A DNA stretch of 64,000 bases from CAVTWD01 sp963738325 (lineage in GTDB: Bacteria; Actinomycetota; Acidimicrobiia; Acidimicrobiales; Ilumatobacteraceae), in the NCBI GenBank assembly GCA_963738325.1, contig CAVTWD010000013.1, positions 186,001 to 250,000 of the forward strand, read 5' to 3'. Under the pieces are notes generated by a model. It was given only the letters and a program-made list of their open reading frames with translations, made no database searches and was not told the DNA's origin. Each line of letters starts with the position of its first letter. Position 1 is the first letter of the stretch. A program made the position numbers and the translations under genes. Below are positions 37,070-49,888 of this stretch, one piece after another.

Positions 37070-37269
37070 TTCTCTCCCCCGGGTCCGGCAGGGTCCGGGT
37101 GGTGTCGGCCCATGCCGCCTGAGCAGGATCTTTGTCCGGCGGCGTCCGGTGGCGTCCGGGCGTTTCCGCTGAGTTGTAGGGATGAAAGTAGGGATGGCCG
37201 GCGGCATCGGCCAGAGGCGCGTTCGAAATCGCACTCAGCTCGAACGGTAGGGGCTGGCATCATCGGCCC
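37070..37269. repeat. Left arm of element A with GTAGGGATG repeats
   Basis: GTAGGGATG occurs at 37176-37184 and 37188-37196, 12 bases apart, the same spacing as at the right end (52580, 52592). Upstream there is a run of GGCGTCCGG-type direct repeats (37136-37165). No gene is supported in these 200 bases. Confidence 0.65.
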
Positions 37270-38216
37270 GTGGCGAGGGACGTCTCAGGGACAGGGGCAG
37301 CCGTACCGGCGAAGCGGCACCACCTCGTGCCCCAGTGCTATCTCCGAGCCTGGGCCGACGCGAACCGGCGTGTGGCTGTGTGGGACCTCAGAACCGGGAA
37401 GCGGTTCCCGGCGAACGTGAGCGAACGCGGCGCTCCAAAGCCACTTCTTCACCTTCGACACCGACGAAGGCCCGACAGACGACTTCGAGAAGCTGCTCGC
37501 CGAGCTTGAAGGCGAGGCCGCTCCGATCCTGACCGCGCTCGCCGGAGGCGCATGGCCGGTCGACGACGAGAGCCAGCACGGTGATCGCGAACCTGCTGGC
37601 GCTCCAGGTCGCAAGGCGCCCATCGGTGCGTGACGGGCAGACCGCCGGCGTCAACGAGGTCATGCGGATGGTCGGGAAGATGATCGCATCCCGACCGGAA
37701 GCAGTGCGTGCACGGCTGCGCGTGGTACTCGATCGCGATCCCTCCGACGAGGAGGTCAGCGACACAGCCATCGCGTTGTCCTCCGACTTCATGACGATCC
37801 TCCCGCGGAACGAATGGGCGCATCTGTTCGAGATCGCCAGCAACTTCGTTCAACCGATCTTCGACATGATGTGGACTCGGCTGTCGGCGCCGGAGGGCAT
37901 CGAGTTCGTGACGGCCGATGAACCGTTCGCGGCCTGGCACGAGCCGGACACTTCCGAGTGGATGAGCGCCGGGCTCTTGACGGCTGCGTTCCACACCTTC
38001 CCCGTCAGCCCGTCGTACTGCATCTCGTTGACCCTGATCAACGACGGCATCACCGTCGTTCCGAACCCCGGCGACAGCGAGATAGCGCTCGATCGAGGAG
38101 GCGTGATCGGCGTCAACGTGGCAACCACGCAGTCTGCCTACCGGCAGGTGATCTCCAGGGTGTCGTTCGACTGGCCTGCGCTCGTGGAGAGCTACAGCTC
38201 GGAGGAACCAGCCTGA
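37270..38216 (+). CDS. DUF4238 protein, frameshifted
   Basis: GTG 37270 opens into KRHHLVPQCYLRAWADANRR, the hallmark (HHxVPxxYLRxW) of DUF4238, and continues VAVWDLRTGKRFP. After frame changes near 37430 and 37560 it reads IANLLALQVARRPSVRDGQT, PRNEWAHLFEIASNFVQPIF, EFVTADEPFAAWHEPD and ISLTLINDGITVVPNP to the stop at 38216. About 315 residues. DUF4238 proteins are often found in defence and mobile regions; their activity is unknown. It is the first gene of the cargo and is followed within about 20 bases by the UvrD-like gene. Confidence 0.75.
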
Positions 38217-38232
38217 GGCGGTCCATCGTCTG

Positions 38233-41166
38233 ATGGGGCCCCACGAGTTTCATACGATTGGCGCGTGGCGGTTCGGGGCGAAGTCGAATGAGAGGCGAGG
38301 CGAGCCCTCTCCCAGCGGTCGTCGACGGCTTGACGAGGCCCAGCGGCGAGCCGTTGCCGCCACCGAGGGGCCCGTCCTCCTCATCGCCGGGCCTGGTGCC
38401 GGCAAGACACTCACGCTCGTGCGACGGACGCTCCACATCCTCACGAGCGGCCTCGCTCAGCCACACGAGATCGTGCTGTGCACGTTCACCGAGAAGGCTG
38501 CCCTGGAGCTTCGCGACCGCCTCCGGAGCCGCAGCCATAGAGGTCGGCTACACCGGAGATCTCAGCAGCCTCCGGACCGGGACGATCCACGGAGTCTGCA
38601 ACGAGTTCGTCGACCGGTACCGACACCTGACACCTCTCGGCAACGGGTACGAGGTCCTCGACGAGCTGACCCGCGCGCTGTTCCTGTTCGAGCATTTCGA
38701 TGACGTCATCGGGTCGCCGGATGAGCGGCCGCTACCTCGGGCGGTGGGCGACGAAGTGGACGGCGATCGAGGGCATCCAGCGGTACCTCGACAAGATCAC
38801 CGAGGAACTCGTCGATGTCGACAAGCTCGACCGCATCGGGAGACCCGTTCCTCGAGGAGCTCGGACGCGCGCACCATGCGTACGAGGCCACGCTCGATCG
38901 AGGAGAACCGTGTGGACTTCGCCCACATCCAGAGGTGCTTCCTCGACCTCCTGGATGATCCTGACGTCGGAGCGCGGTCGCGGAACGCGGTCCGCTACGT
39001 GATGGTCGACGAGTACCAGGACACGAACTACATCCAGGAACGGCTCCTCGACCGCCTCAGCGAGGCCACCGGAAACCTGTGCGTCGTCGGCGACGAGGAC
39101 CAGGCCCTGTACCGATGGCGCGGCGCCACCGTCCGCAACATCCTCGAGTTCCCCACGTCGCATCCTGGCGCCCGGTCATCAAGCTAACGACGAACTACCG
39201 GTCCCACGAAGCGATCGTCTGACGCCTACGACAAGTTCATGGCCAGCGCCGACTGGTCAAACCCCACCGGCGGGCCGCCGTTCCGGTTCGACAAGACCAT
39301 CGCGCCCGACCCGGCCGCCACGTTCCCCGGATACCCGGCCGTGTTCTCGATCTGGGGCGCCACCAAGCGAGACGAGGCCGAGCCGCTTCGCCGATCTCGT
39401 GGCCTTCCTCGCCGACAACGGCGTCATCAAGGACTACAGCCAGGTCGCGTTGCTGCTCCACAGCGTCCGGATCGACCACAGCGGGCCGTACCTTGACGCG
39501 CTCGACAAGGCCGGGCATCCCGTACTTCTGCCCGACGAGCGCGGGCCTACTTCGACAACGAGGAGGTGCAAGCAATCCTCGCGTGCCTCGCAGTGATCCT
39601 CGGCTGGTACGGCGACGGCCGCGGGACGATCCAGGGCCGGAGCCTGACGCAGCTCGCGCAACTCGTCGACGGCGCGATCGCAGAGGTCGGCCGCCAATAC
39701 CGCGATCCTCATCCGCTCGCCAGGAAGCTGCAGGATCTGGTCTCCGAGGTCGAGACGCTCGACGAAACGAGCGCGCTGGACCGGCGGCCGGCTGACTACC
39801 TCTACGAACTCCTCGGCGTCGAGCCGTTCGCCGGCTGGCTCGCCAATGAGAACCGGGCGCGCAACCTGGCGACTCTGTCCGAGCTCCTCAACGTCTTCCA
39901 GCGCTACTACCACTACAGCGTCATCACCGGCCGCAACCTCGGCTCGCTGCGCTTGCACCTTTTCAACAGCTTCCTGCGCTTGCTGCACGACGGGGGCATT
40001 AACGAGTACGAGGACCCTGACCAGCCCTTCCCCAGGGCCACGTTCAGGTGATGACGATCCACCAGTCGAAAGGCCTTGAGTTCCCAGTCGTCGTTGTCGG
40101 ATCGCTCGGCTACCCAGCTGTCGTCACCGAAGGATGTCGACCGCATCCTCGGTCCCTACTACCACCGGCCGCCGTTCGAGCCGGAGAGCCGGATCACCCA
40201 GTTCGACCGCATGCGCCTGCACTACGTCGCCTTCTCCCGCCCGGAGAAGCTGCTCGTGCTGACCTCGACGGAGACACCTAAGCCGCATTTCGACGCGATC
40301 TGGCAAGGACTCCCGCAGTGGCCGTACGTGCGCAAGGACGTCCTCGCCGCGCAAGGCTTCGCGATGAAGGAGCGAATACCGCCAAAGAAGAGCTTCAGCT
40401 TCACCGGCGACCTCAAGGTGTTCGAGACATGCCCGCGGCAGTACCAGATGTTCCGGTACTACGACTTCACGCCCTCACGGTCGGCCGTGATCTTCTTCGG
40501 CCTGCTGGTCCACCAGACGATCGAGGATATCCACCGGCTGGTTCTCGCCGGGAAGCTGGCCGAGATCGACGATGCGCAGATCGAGGCGCTCTTCGAGTTC
40601 AACTTCCGCCATCTGGCCAAGAAGGACGTCCGCCCATCGGCGCTGACGCCAAGCGGGCGGCCCTTCGCCACGTGCGCGACTACTTCCGCAACAACCTGGC
40701 CGAGATGACACGGGTGGTTGAAGCCGAGGTAGATGTGTCGCTTGAGAAGGAGGGCTACATCCTGACCGGCGCCGTCGACCTGCTCCTCGGCGGACGACGG
40801 CTCGCTTGAAGTGCTCGACTTCAAGGCCCAGGTCCGCCCGGCGGACGGTGACCGATCATTCGCACCTACTATCAGCAGCTCTGCATCTACGCTCACATCC
40901 TCGAGCAGCGCCGCGGGCCGGCAGCCGGATCGGCTTCTCCTGTACTGGACGGGCGAGCCGACGCGCGAGCGGGCGCTGATGTCCTTCGATTACCGGCCCG
41001 AGGACGTCGGCGTCCGCCGTCGCGCATTTCGAAGCCGTAGTTGCCGAAGTCCAGGCGCAGCACTTCGAGCGTGCTCGGCCGCCACCGCAGAACGGTGTGC
41101 AAGGAGTGTGACTTCCGCTCCTACTGCGTGTCCCAGGGAACCATCGACGCGAAAGTGGCCTTCTAA
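38233..41166 (+). CDS. UvrD/AddB-like helicase with C-terminal PD-(D/E)XK nuclease, frameshifted
   Basis: This is a superfamily 1 helicase of about 975 residues. Motifs in order: Q/Walker A DEAQRRAVAATEGPVLLIAG then PGAGKTLTLVRR; motif Ia FTEKAALELRDRL; motif II MVDEYQDTNYIQ; motif III VVGDEDQALYRWRGA; motif IV TTNYRSHEAIV; motif V MTIHQSKGLEFPVVVV; motif VI LHYVAFSRPEKLLVL. A C-terminal region follows: FSFTGDLKVFETCPRQYQMF, HQTIEDIHRL, LEVLDFKAQ (RecB-type D-x-K-like nuclease core) and a Cys cluster VCKECDFRSYC, as in AddB/RecB-family Fe-S nucleases. At least eight frame changes. TAA (41164-41166) overlaps the Mod ATG. Confidence 0.85.
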
Positions 41167-43051
41167 TGCCCTACGAAATCAACCGTACGGAGCTCGTCTG
41201 GCCCGGCAAGTACGACGAGAACCGGTAAGCGCCAGGAAGCTGACCGCGTGTCCTTGCCTTTCCAGGTGATCGAGCGCGTCAACGAGAGCCGGGCCACTCG
41301 GGAGGCCAGCAAGGCACGCGGCCTCACGCTCTTCGACTTCTGGGAGGGCGACTCGGCGGTGACCTTCGAAGAGGGCTGGCGCAACAAGCTGATCTGGGGT
41401 GACAACAGACTCGTGATGTCGAGCCTCCTCGATCAGTTCGCGGGCAAGATCGACCTCATCTACATCGACCCGCCGTTTGCCACCGGAGCCGATTTCTCTA
41501 TCACATGTCGAGATCGGCGAATCCGGTGAAGAATTGCTACAAGGAGCAGTCCCTGATCGAGGAGAAGGCTTACCGCGACACCTGGGGTCTGGGCTTGAAG
41601 TCGTACCTACAGGTGATGTACGAGCGCATCTCGCTGATGCGATCTGCTTGCCTCTGATCCGAACGTTGTACGTTCTACCTCCATTATCGACTGGCATGTC
41701 GGGCACGTCCGTCAAGGTCATCTCGATGAAATCTTCGGCCCAAATCGACTTCAGGAACGAGATCGCCTGGTGCTACTCGGCGCCAGGTCGCCTAACCCTG
41801 TCAAGTTCAAGCCGCAAGCATGACACGATGTTCTGTAGTACTCCATGGTCCGAGACGTGGCGATCTGGACTAACGCCGACACTGTTCGAATCGCTCATGC
41901 ACGAGGCGACGCTCAAAGTCGAACTTCGCGGCAGGGCTTCAGAGGGTCAGGTATCGTTTCCGAAACCTGGGTACCTGGCCGAGCGTGACACAAAGGATCA
42001 CGGTGGACTGGTGGGATATCGCGATCGCACACGTTTGCTAGCTGGATAGCAGTCGAGCGGACTCGGGTACCCGACCGAAAAGCCGTGAGCGCTCGTGGAA
42101 CGAATCATCGGAGCGTCGTCCATACCTGGGAGTCTGGTCGCGGACTTCTTTGTCGGCTCGGGGACCACTGCTGCGGTGGCCGAAGGCTCGGGACGCCGCT
42201 GGATCAGCTGCGATCTTGGCCGATTCGCCGTTCACACGACGCGAAAGCGACTGCTCGAATCCCGCGACTGCAAGCCGTTTGAGGTCCTCAACCTCGGCAA
42301 GTACGAACGGCGGTACTGGCAGGTCGCCACGTTCGGCGAGGATCTCGACGACGACGGCGTCATCAGCCTGTACGAATACGTCGCGTTCATCCTCAAGCTC
42401 TACGGCGCCAGTCCGGCGGCGGGCATGCAGCATCTCCACGGCAAGAGAGGGCACGCGCGTTCGTCCACGTCGGCGCCGTGGATTCGCCGGTGACGATCAA
42501 CGAGATCGCAGCTTGCATCGAGGAGTGTGTGGCGCTCAAGGCGAAGGAGCTGCACATCCTCGGCTGGGAGTGGGAGATGGGCCTCCACGACCCGATGGCC
42601 GACGAGGCGGCCGCCCGAGGAGTCCAGCTCGTACTGCGCCAGATCCCACGCGAGGTCATGGAGGAGCAGGCCGACGACAAGGGCGACATGGAGTTCTTCG
42701 AGCTCGCCTACCTCGACGTTGCCGTGACCGCCGACCCGGCGGAAGCACCAGGTCGTGGTCAGCCTCAAGAACTTCGTCATCCCGAATCCGGAGCTCGTGC
42801 CCGACGAGGTCCGGGAGAAGATCCGCAAAGTGGTCTGACTACGTCGACTACTGGGCGGTCGACTGGAAGTTCTCCGAAGACACCTTCCACCAGGGATGGG
42901 TCACGTATCGCACGCGCAAGGACCGCTCGCTCGCTCTTGAGTCGGATCCCCACACCTACGAAGAGCCCGGCTGAGTACGCGGTCATGGTCAAGGTGATCG
43001 ACATCTTCGGCAACGACACGTCGAAGATCTGCGGCGTCAGAGGTCGGTTGA
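41166..43051 (+). CDS. Type III-like DNA methyltransferase (Mod), frameshifted
   Basis: This is a beta-class amino-methyltransferase of about 630 residues. ATG 41166 (overlapping the previous stop) gives MPYEINRTELVWPGKYDEN. Then NKLIWGDNRLVMSSLLDQFA, catalytic motif IV YIDPPFATGADFS, and motif I DFFVGSGTTAAVAEGSGRRW (AdoMet site). The C-terminal extension (INEIAACIEECVALKAKELH, ILGWEWEMGLHDPMADEAAA, EYAVMVKVIDIFGNDTSKIC) is specific to the large Mod-like proteins that accompany Res helicases. Frame changes near 41228, 41505, 41640-41700, 42040-42080, 42445, 42740, 42830 and others. The stretch 41.5-42.1 kb is less GC-rich and especially damaged. Confidence 0.82.
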
Positions 43052-43052
43052 G

Positions 43053-45818
43053 ATGGCGAAGACGAGCAGCACCGATCGTCTCCTATGAGCGCGAGTTCCC
43101 CGAACTGGAGGACCGGGACGCCACGGAGCGCCCGACCAAGTACCTCCGCAAGGTCGACGGCCGTGACGAATTCGAGGTCGTCGAGGTCGGCGGCCCGTCG
43201 CGAATGCTGCTCGTCAACAACCTCCGGGACGGCGGTCGACGCGTGGCGCGCAGCCGACTACCCGGGTGCATCGGCGACGACGTATGAGCTGTTCCAGCAC
43301 TGGTTCTCGGGAGCTGCGTCGGCGACCGGCGAGCCGTTCGCCCTCTACTGGGGCCAGCGGGAGGCGGTCGAGACACTCGCCTACCTGATCGAGGTTGAGG
43401 GCGTCCGCGACGTCCAGCAGCTCATCGCTAGCTACGCCGAGATCCGGCGGACAACCCTCTTGCCCGAGGGCGTGATGTTCGAAACCGACATGGACGGCAA
43501 CCGTTTCGTCCGGGTGCCCGACAGAGAAGGGTGCCGAGTCGATCCGGCTCCCGCCGCGAGGACTTGCCGCGGTTCGCGTGCAAGATGGCCACCGGGTCCG
43601 GCAAGACGATCGTGATGGCGCTCGTCATCGTGTGGTCGTACTTCCACGCCCGCCGGGAGCCCGGCTCGCCGCTGTCGACGCAACTTCCTTGTCCTGGCGC
43701 CGAACGTGATCGTGTTCGAGCGGCTTCGCGTCGACTTCGAGAACGGGCGCGTCTTCCGCGACTCGCCGCTCATCCCGCCGGGATGGAAGTTCGACCTGAA
43801 GGTCATCCTCCGCGGCGAGGCGAGCGAGCCCGGCGGCGCCGGGAACCTCTTCGTCACCAACATCCAGCAGCTCTACGAGGCCCGCGGCGAGTGGACGCCG
43901 ACCAACGCCATCGATGCGCTGCTCGGCCGCAAGCCGACCGGCAACGCCGCCACGCAGGGCCGGTCGCATGCTCGATCGCGTCCGGAGCCTGAATCGCCTG
44001 CTGGTGCTCAACGACGAGGCACACCACGTCCACGACGACGACCTGGAGTGGAACCAGACACTGCTCGAGCCTCCACCAGACCTGCCCGACGGCTTGGCGG
44101 CCTGGCTCGACTTCTCGGCAACTCCGCGGTTCCAAGGCGGCGCGCACTTCCCGTGGATCGTGTGCGACTACCCGCTCGCGCAGGCGGTCGAGGACCGCAT
44201 CGTCAAGGCGCCGATGATCCTGCACCTCGTCGACAAAGCCGGAGCCCGACAAGGTCACTGGGGCGAACGTCATCGAGAAGTACGGCGATTGGATCGTCGC
44301 CGGCGTCAGCCGGCTGCCGAGAGCACGACGAAGGCATTCAAGGACATCCCGGACACCAAGCCCGTGATGTTCATCATGTGCGAGACGATCCAGCACGCCG
44401 ACAGGATCGGCGAATGGCTGACCGACAAGTCGTCGCCGTTCAAGCTGAAGGACGGACGAAGTCCTGGTCATCCACACCGACAAAGAAGGCGAGATCCGGA
44501 AAGGCGACCTCGACGAGCTGCGCCGCAAAGCCCGCGAGATCGACGACCCGGGGAACCCGGTCGAAGGTCGTCGTGAGCGTGCTCGTTCTCCGCGAAGGGT
44601 GGGACGTCCGCAACGTCACCGTCGTGCTCGGCCTTCGCCCGGCACGGCGGCGGCCAAGATCCTTCCCGAGCAGGCAGTCGGCCGCGGCCTGCGGCTGATG
44701 AGACAGGTGAGCCCAGAGAAGCGCCAGGTGCTCGAGGTACTCGGGACGCCGGCGTTCGAGAATTTCGTTCGCGAGCTCGAAGCCGAGGGTGTGTACATCC
44801 CGACTAACCACGAAGGCGCCGACACCGCCGATCACGGATCTATCCGGTCAATGAGCGAGTCGAGTTCGACATCGCCATCCCGAAGACGAGCGCCACCCTG
44901 CAGCACGTCTACCGCCGCTCGACACGTTCGACCCGTCGCAGGTCGAAGCGCTGTTCAAGCCGACCGACACGGCGCATCGCTTCACCTGCGCGTGCAGGTC
45001 GAGGATGCCACATACGGGATCGAGCTCGGCCGGTTCTCGATCGAACGCCCGGCGGACCGCTCGCCACCGAGCTGCTGGCCGTCGATCGTCAACAAGACCC
45101 AGGCGGCCGCGCGGCTGACTGGGGCGTTCGCCACGCTCTACCCACTCATCGAGGCATATCTGGCGCAGCGATGCTTCGGCTCGCCGGTCGACCTGGACGA
45201 CGAGGACGCTGCGCCGTTCCTCGCCAACCCGGTCAACCAGGACCGCATCGCCACATTCCTCGGGCGACAGCTCGGCCAGCTGATCGTCGAGGAGCGAACC
45301 GCTCACGGTCGAGGGCAACCCGATCCGGCTGTCTCGAGACACCCAGCGTTCCTGTGGCGTCGCCAGCACCAGCCGATGGACAAGACGATCTTCAACGAGG
45401 TCGCCACATTCAATCCCTTCGAGACGTCCTTCGCGCGTTCCTGGCGAGAGTGCAGCGACATCCGCCGCTTCGCGGCGCTCGCCGAGCACTTCACGGGGTT
45501 CTGGGTCGACTACCTCAAGCCGTCCGGCGCCATCGGCCGCTACTTCCCCGACTGGGTAGCCGTCCAGGACCACGGGGAGGGGACGTGAACTGGATCGTCG
45601 AGACCAAGGGCAGAGTGTGGGACGGCACCGAGCAGAAGGATGCAGCCATCGCGTACTGGTGCACGCAGGTGACCGAGCTCGCCGGCGAGCCGTGGCGGTA
45701 CATGCGGGTGGACCAGCCGATCTTCAAGCCGGACACCCTGCCCGCGTTCGCAGACCTGGTGGCCCTCATCACTGAGCGCAGTGGAGCCGTCGCGGAGCAA
45801 GTGCTGTTCGTGCCGTAG
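43053..45818 (+). CDS. Type III-like restriction helicase-endonuclease (Res), frameshifted
   Basis: This is an SF2 DEAD/DEAH-type ATPase with a C-terminal nuclease, about 920 residues. Seen: FALYWGQREAVETLAYLIEV, Walker A CKMATGSGKTIVMALVIVW, NFLVLAPNVIVFERLR, Walker B LLVLNDEAHHVHDDD, motif III LDFSATPRFQGG, VLVLREGWDVRNVTVVLGLR, ILPEQAVGRGLRLM. The nuclease core is FPDWVAVQDH then NWIVETKGRVWDG (PD...ExK), intact apart from a frame change near 45590. About ten frame changes. ATG 43053 follows the Mod stop by one base. Cleavage needs Mod in classical type III systems. Confidence 0.85.
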
Positions 45819-45913
45819 CTCGGGCAACTCTGTGACACCGGTCGTGCAGACTGGGAGAAGGTTCGTGGCCGCCGCTCATCGGCCTCCTCAAGTTTCCGAC
45901 CCGAGGAGGCATC

Positions 45914-46428
45914 GTGGCGCCCATCAGCGTCGTTGCAGAGCTGGCCGCCTACGTCGACGAGCTGCTCGCTGAGCACTGGGAGGATCCCGGACTCACCCTC
46001 GCCATCGCGGGAGCACACCTGGTGCGCAGCTGGACGTCGTCATCATCTCCGTCGACGAGCAGCCGACGAGATCGGTCGCTGCCGTACCGGCCACACCCTG
46101 CTCGGCTGCCTGCCTGGCCGCGCTCGGAACCGCCACCCAGCTCGGAACATGCGGTGCCGAGCCCGTCACCGTTCGGATGACCGCCGTGGTGAACTGCTGT
46201 GATGCCATGGTGCTCATGCGGCATGCAGACGCCAGCGTCCATCGGGCTGACGAGGCGTCGGGGCCGCTCATCGAGCTGCTTCGCGACTGGGCCCACCTCA
46301 TCCCGTGTACGACGTGCGCGAGTCGTCCGGTGCGGCCGCAACTGCTGCTCACGGCTGAAGCGGACGGCTACTCGAACGCACGTCACCCTCACAGTTCGAG
46401 GCCGACCTCGGCAGCTGACCTCACGTAG
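45914..46428 (+). CDS. Hypothetical protein with one frame break
   Basis: Opens MAPISVVAELAAYVDELLAE (GTG or ATG near 45914), then after a shift near 46025 QLDVVIISVDEQPTRSVAAV, TVRMTAVVNCCDAMVLMRHA, HLIPCTTCASRPVRPQLLLT and a short tail. Cys pairs (NCC, CTTC) are present. About 170 residues; no family recognised. It is the last plus-strand gene of the cargo and its 3' end overlaps the convergent relaxase gene by 40 bases. Confidence 0.5.
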
Positions 46429-49400
46429 ATCAGGCCAGCCTCCAGCCCCCGGTCTCGGAGCACCAGGGCGGCAGGCTCCAACAAGTCGAACCATGTCGAC
46501 TGTCCCACCGCGTTGCCCACGCCATTGACGTGTAACGCCGCAGCTGCGACCTCGGTGAGCGTCTCGACGGCGGCTGCAAGGCCGGTCAACGCGACCGGGT
46601 GGCCGCAGGCCCACCTGGACCACGTGTCGATGGCATCGACGACTTGGTCGATGCAGTTGATCTGGAGGCGGTCGAGGTCATCGAGGCTGCGACTGAACGT
46701 CCCCGAGGCGATGTCCTGTAGCTGCTCGGCGCGACTCGCGAGCGTGTCGAGGTGCTGCTTGACCTCGTCGCCGTCGGCATGGATGGCCGCGATTCTCTCC
46801 GTGGCTGCCTCGACGCGCTCCGGCCCGCTTTGCCGTTCGGCCGGCCGCGTGCCGGTGGCCGAAGCCGGCGCTCGTGGCATCGTGGTTGGCCTTCCACATC
46901 GCTGGGCGAAGCACCCGCCGCAGCTCGCCGTCGATCTCGGCGATGCGGTCGGCGAACGGTGCCCAACCGAACCTCGAGCGGCGGCGAGCGCCGGCTGCAG
47001 ATCGGCCAGCTCGGCGGCGGCTTCGGCGCGCCGGTGTGCTCGCTCGGTGAGATAGACGGTGAGATCCTCGCGGCGCTGCTCGAGCTGGTCCCGGTAGCCG
47101 ACGAGCCACGCCGGGACGACCTGGTCCGGTTCCCGGGAGGGTTCCGGACGGTCGGTCTGGTTGGCGAGGTGGCGGCGTTGGGTGACGGCGGGGACGTCGG
47201 CTCGGTCGTAGGCGAGGACGGCTTCGAGGACGTCGCGGGCCTCGGCGAGGTCGGCGCTCTCGGTGACGACGTGGATCCGGTTCTCCTCGCGGCCTCGTGT
47301 CGCGCCGACGTACAGGCCTCGGCAGGTGGTCGCCGGGGAGACGAGCTGGATGCCGACGTCGACGGTGTCGGCCTGGTTGCCGTGCTCGGTGGCGGCGTAG
47401 CCGAGCCGAACGTGGTCCCGGACGTAGTCGGACGGGAGCGTGACGGTGCCGTGTCCGCCGAGGTGGGACACGGTGAGCGAGCCGTCACGGCCGGCGCCGG
47501 CGACCGTCCACAGGTCGCGGTTGCGGACCGGCTCGCCCGTGGTCGTGCGGAGCTCCCGGTCGTTGTGGCGGGTGGCAACGAGGTCACCGGGGTAGGCGTG
47601 CTCGCCGGCTGCGATGGGCGTGGCCTGGCCGGGGTCGAGCTGGCCGACGATGAGGCGGAGCCGCTGGACGGCGTCGTTGAGGGCGTCGACGTGGTCGTTG
47701 GTGGCGGCCGTGATGGCGACCGTCTTCCCTGTGGCGGTGAGGCCGAGCCACTCCTTGGCGATCTGGTCGAGGTGCTCGCCGAACCCTCCGGCGACGATGC
47801 GGCCGTGGTCCTCGTAGGCGTCGAGGCCGCTCGGGTCGCCGGCGCGGAGCTGCAGCGAGGCCTGCGCCTCCCACGGTTGGTGGAAGCGATGCAGGCGGGC
47901 CAGCTCGTGCACTCGGCTGGTGGCGCACAGCTCGTTGAACAGACCGCCCCGACCGACCGCCTGGAGCTGGCGAGGGTCACCAACCAGCGCGAGGCGCCAC
48001 TGCTCACGCTCGGCGAGGTCGCACAAGTTGGTGGAGGGAGCGGGTGCCCAACATGCCGGCTTCGTCGACGATGACGGTCGTGCCGGCGGGCAGTCGGTAC
48101 TCGTCGAGCGGGGCGCGGTCGGTTCGGTTCCACTCATGGAGCAGCTTGGCGACGGTGTCGGCGGCCATGCCGGTCTCGTGGGCCAGGACACGGGCGGCCT
48201 TGGCCGTCGGCGCTACGCCGAACACCGGCCGCTCCCGGCGTGCAGGTCGTCTACCGCACGCCGGAGCGCGGTGGTCTTGCCGGCGCCGGCTGGCCCGACG
48301 ACCAGCACCAGGCGGTCGTCACCGGCGACCGCCGCGGCGGCGTCGGCCTGCAGGACGTCGCAGCCCGTCTCGATCGAGGGAGGTCGACGGGTTCGGGCCG
48401 TCGACTTGGGCGTCCATGGCCCAGGCCAGCACGTGCTCCTCCTCGGTCAGGATCGCGTCGCTGGTCAGGTGCGCGGCGGTGGGCTCGATCCACACCGAAC
48501 GCCCATCCGACGCCCTCCGCCGTGATCTGCCCATCCGGTGGGTCGAGATCGACGCAGTGGTCGATGACCCGGTCGCACGCCGCCTCCAGCGCGCCGACCA
48601 CCGGCGTCCCGACATCGAGGACACGGGTCGCTGACGATCGCAGATCGCCCGCATCAGGTCGGCCCTGGTCCACGTCGAGCCCGAAGCCGAGAGCTGATCG
48701 ACCACGTCCTCGATCGACATCGGCGCCTCCGGGACTCGGTCCCGGCCGGCCGCCTCGATCTCGGCGGTCAACCGGCCGGCGTCCATCCCAGCTGCGCGGC
48801 CTCGGCGGTCCAGCGTGTCCGAAGATCCGGTGACGCCGTTGCCGGTCTTGTGTGCCCGCGTGTCGGCGGCGGCTTCGCGAGTCAGCGCCGCCCGTTCCCA
48901 GCGGGTCGGGTCTCGACCCTCGCGCTCCCGGAACTCATCGATCTTCACCGCCAGTTCGGCCTCGACTTGGCTGGCTCGCTTCGAGAACGCTTCGACCAGC
49001 TCGCGGGGAACACCGGCGATCTCGGCCTGACCGTTGACGATCTGCTCCCACGCGACGCCGTAGCGGTGCGTCAGCTCGGCGCGGAGCACCGACTGGTACA
49101 GGCCGCCGAGCATGCGCTGGTTCCGCTTGAGGTAGCGGGCGTCGAGCGCCATCCAGCGGCCTTCCTCGGTCCGGACCTTGGCCGAGATCACGGCGTGGGT
49201 GTGCAGCTGCGGGTCGTCAGCACGCGACGTCGTCTGTCGGAACGTGGCCACGGTCAACCCGAGCGTCTCGGGATGCTGGCGATGACCGTTCACACGAACC
49301 CGAGTCGTCGCCCCGAACCGCTCCAGGTGCTCGAGTGCTGCTCGAACGGCGACGTCGTGCGCCTCCAGCAGGCCGGGATCGCCGGTGAGCGCCCACCAGA

Positions 49401-49701
49401 CGCTGAGCGACTTCGGGGCCGAGAACGTGGCATCGAACCCGGCCACCGCCCGTACCACCCGGCCGTCGGCCAACGTCCGGTCGATGAGCGGAGAACCCAG
49501 CGGCGCACCACTTACTGGGTCCCGGCCCTCCAGAAGTGCTCGGAGGTCGTCCGCATCGACCTGGCCGTCGAGATCGAGCCCAGCCGCTTGCCGGCCCGAC
49601 CACACGCCAGGCTCCTCGCCGGGGGCCTGGGCGAGGTAGCTGGTGTAGTACGCCGCAGTTGCCGTCGCCGACGACGCGTACAGGGTGGTCACCCGCAGCA
49701 T
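46389..49701 (-). CDS. MobF-family conjugative relaxase-helicase (TrwC/TraA-like), frameshifted
   Basis: This is a protein of about 1,100 residues with an N-terminal TrwC relaxase domain: TLYASSATATAAYYTSYLAQ (candidate catalytic Tyr cluster), FDATFSAPKSLSVWWALTGD, and the metal-binding HxH in DPQLHTHAVISAKV. The second half is a RecD2-like helicase: Walker A VVGPAGAGKTTALRRAV, FGVAPTAKAARVLAHETGMA, VIVDEAGMLGTRSLHQLV, LALVGDPRQLQAVGRGGLF, and C-terminal YVGATRGREENRIHVVT. A helical tail follows. Frame changes near 48660, 48530, 48385, 48240 and 48030. It nicks oriT and leads the strand for transfer. No coupling protein is next to it. Confidence 0.88.
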
Positions 49702-49888
49702 CAGCGCTCACCGCCGCCCTGCGGGCACTTGTCTGTAGATCCTGAAATGCACGGGAGACGTCGTCGGGTCGGCATGTCGTCTCACGCGCTCGGACGGGCG
49801 GAGGGATGGCGGAATGCGCCGTACCGGCGCGGGCCGACGGAGGCCGCCGTGGCACCGCCGACGGCGATCAACGCGTCAGCTGGCGGGG

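Noticed and set aside
41657..41673. GAAC-N7-GTTC inverted repeat as a second SOS box
   Set aside because: The spacer is 7 rather than 4 bases, and it lies inside the mod coding region.
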